DNA of 5,879 nt, taken from the NCBI GenBank assembly GCA_950068635.1, contig CATMIM010000090.1, positions 1-5,879 of the forward strand. Reading direction: 5' to 3'. Numbering within the stretch: position 1 is the first letter of the stretch; every line of letters starts with the position of its first letter. Source of the stretch: an uncultured Candidatus Poseidoniales archaeon (GTDB taxonomy: Archaea; Thermoplasmatota; Poseidoniia; Poseidoniales; Thalassarchaeaceae). The notes beneath the pieces are model-generated. The model saw only the letters and a list, made by a program, of their open reading frames with translations, was not told the DNA's origin and made no database searches. The translations under genes and the position numbers were made by a program. Positions 5,324 through 5,879 of this stretch are shown here, one piece after another.

Positions 5324-5879
5324 TCATATCTTACCGAGGAAATCCTGCCACGCGCGGCAGGCTGGACACCAGGTCCAGCGGTTCCCATCGTGCGTCATCT
5401 CCTGCAAGAATCCGCCACAGTTCTTGCATGGCGGGTGAACAACTGGCTCGGCAGGAATACTCGGAGGTGCGAACGGCGTCTGACCGCCACCCGTCTGTGC
5501 TCCCGCCGACGTGCCCGCTCTAACCTTGCCGCGCACGACGAAAGCGACGAACGCCAGCAGCAGCAGCACTCCCGCCACGATACCAATGGTCGTCAGCGAC
5601 AGACCACCTTCAGGGGCATCCTGATCGTCGTCGTCGTTGGTCCCGGTCGTGTTCGCGGTGCCACCTGCATCCTGATCCAGCTCTGGTTCAGGGTCTGGTT
5701 CAGGGTCCGGGTCGGGGTCCGGGTCGGGGTCCGGGTCGGGGTCCGGGTCTGGATTCTGCTCCTCAGGCGGCGGCACCGTGTAGCTGACGTTCAGCCACTG
5801 CTCGAGAGATTCCCCTAGGTCCGAATGCGCGGTCAGACGCAGCACGAACAATATCTCCTGCGGGTCGGTGCCGCGCGGA
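5324..5879 (-). CDS. Membrane protein C-terminus: ectodomain, Asp-Pro stalk, transmembrane helix, cytoplasmic zinc ribbon (5' end outside window)
   Basis: The minus-strand frame is open to the right edge, so about 184 C-terminal residues are visible. TTG at 5851 is an internal codon rather than the start, because reading continues through it in frame. The visible order is a beta-rich ectodomain end with an N-V-S sequon (LNVSYTV), a Pro/Glu linker, a stalk Asn-Pro-(Asp-Pro)8-Glu-Pro-Asp-Pro-Glu-Pro, and an acidic linker with an N-T-T sequon. Then come a transmembrane helix (GIVAGVLLLLAFVAFVV) and RGKVR, which by the positive-inside rule puts the C-terminus in the cytoplasm. A Gly/Pro-rich linker leads to a C-terminal zinc ribbon: Cys-x2-Cys (codons 5426-5428 and 5417-5419), 16 residues, then Cys-x2-Cys (5366-5368 and 5357-5359). 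An aromatic Trp-x-Trp precedes the second pair. The ribbon probably mediates protein or nucleic-acid contacts; the substrate or partner is unknown. Confidence 0.88.
   Translation of the reverse strand, partial: PRGTDPQEILFVLRLTAHSDLGESLEQWLNVSYTVPPPEEQNPDPDPDPDPDPDPDPDPEPDPEPELDQDAGGTANTTGTNDDDDQDAPEGGLSLTTIGIVAGVLLLLAFVAFVVRGKVRAGTSAGAQTGGGQTPFAPPSIPAEPVVHPPCKNCGGFLQEMTHDGNRWTWCPACRAWQDFLGKI
5344..5379. other. Two adjacent stem-loops at the 3' end of the minus-strand gene
   Basis: Bases 5344-5349 (CCTGCC) pair with 5356-5361 (GGCAGG) around six bases. Directly next to it 5361-5367 (GCTGGAC) pairs with 5373-5379 (GTCCAGC) around five bases. Both lie within the zinc-ribbon codons, 18-56 bases before that gene's stop. 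They may slow transcription from either side, or result simply from TGG/CCA-type codons in the ribbon. Confidence 0.35.
5691..5750 (-). repeat. 12-bp tandem repeat encoding the Asp-Pro stalk
   Basis: Four almost identical 12-bp units occupy 5703-5750 (plus-strand unit GGGTCCGGGTCG, the last with one change). A diverged fifth unit (5691-5702) carries Glu in place of Asp, and a weaker sixth lies at 5679-5690. Each unit encodes two X-Pro dipeptides on the minus strand. Nucleotide-level identity beyond what the amino acids require points to recent duplication, so the stalk length probably varies between strains. Confidence 0.9.

Noticed and set aside
5703..5750. Possible CRISPR or iteron array
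   Set aside because: The 12-bp units are contiguous with no spacers and keep the reading frame of a protein, so they are a coding repeat.
5195..5818. Plus-strand open frame past the TPR-like gene, with Val/Arg/Gly repeats
   Set aside because: It is the mirror of the Asp-Pro repeat and zinc-ribbon gene on the minus strand, which has recognisable TM and CxxC motifs; it also overlaps the end of the TPR-like gene.

Overview
The window looks like a piece of a GC-rich archaeal genome, most plausibly a planktonic euryarchaeon of the Thermoplasmatota such as Marine Group II (Ca. Poseidoniales). That placement is inference. It rests on an archaeal/eukaryotic-type adenylate kinase (AK6/Fap7 family) next to a CDP-alcohol phosphatidyltransferase, on SD-like GGTGA/GGAGG motifs, and on long secreted proteins with fibronectin-like domains, many N-glycosylation sequons and highly charged cytoplasmic tails. 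No rRNA, tRNA, CRISPR array or mobile element was seen.

Layout. The left edge holds the C-terminal part of the AK6/Fap7-like kinase (to 425). Eleven bases later comes a complete CDP-alcohol phosphatidyltransferase (437-1135), probably co-transcribed and probably making an archaeal phospholipid head group. A gap of about 100 bp leads to a very large type I membrane protein (1239-4415): signal peptide, five tandem FN3-like domains, two further Ig-like domains, one transmembrane helix and a basic-acidic-basic tail. An 82-bp gap containing a perfect 12-bp palindrome precedes a predicted cytoplasmic, all-helical TPR-like protein (4498-5295). The right end is occupied by the C-terminal part of a minus-strand gene (5324-5879, running in from the right). 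It encodes an ectodomain, an Asp-Pro repeat stalk, a transmembrane helix and a cytoplasmic zinc ribbon. This gene converges on the TPR gene with only 28 bp between the stop codons.

How the genes may relate. The first two form a housekeeping pair (nucleotide/ribosome maturation and lipid synthesis). The remaining three concern the cell surface and the cytoplasmic face of the membrane: two single-pass proteins with unusual cytoplasmic modules flank a helical-repeat protein that could be a cytoplasmic partner. That link is only a proximity argument. The most interesting content is the architecture of the two surface proteins. I see no recognisable defence, secretion or mobile system.
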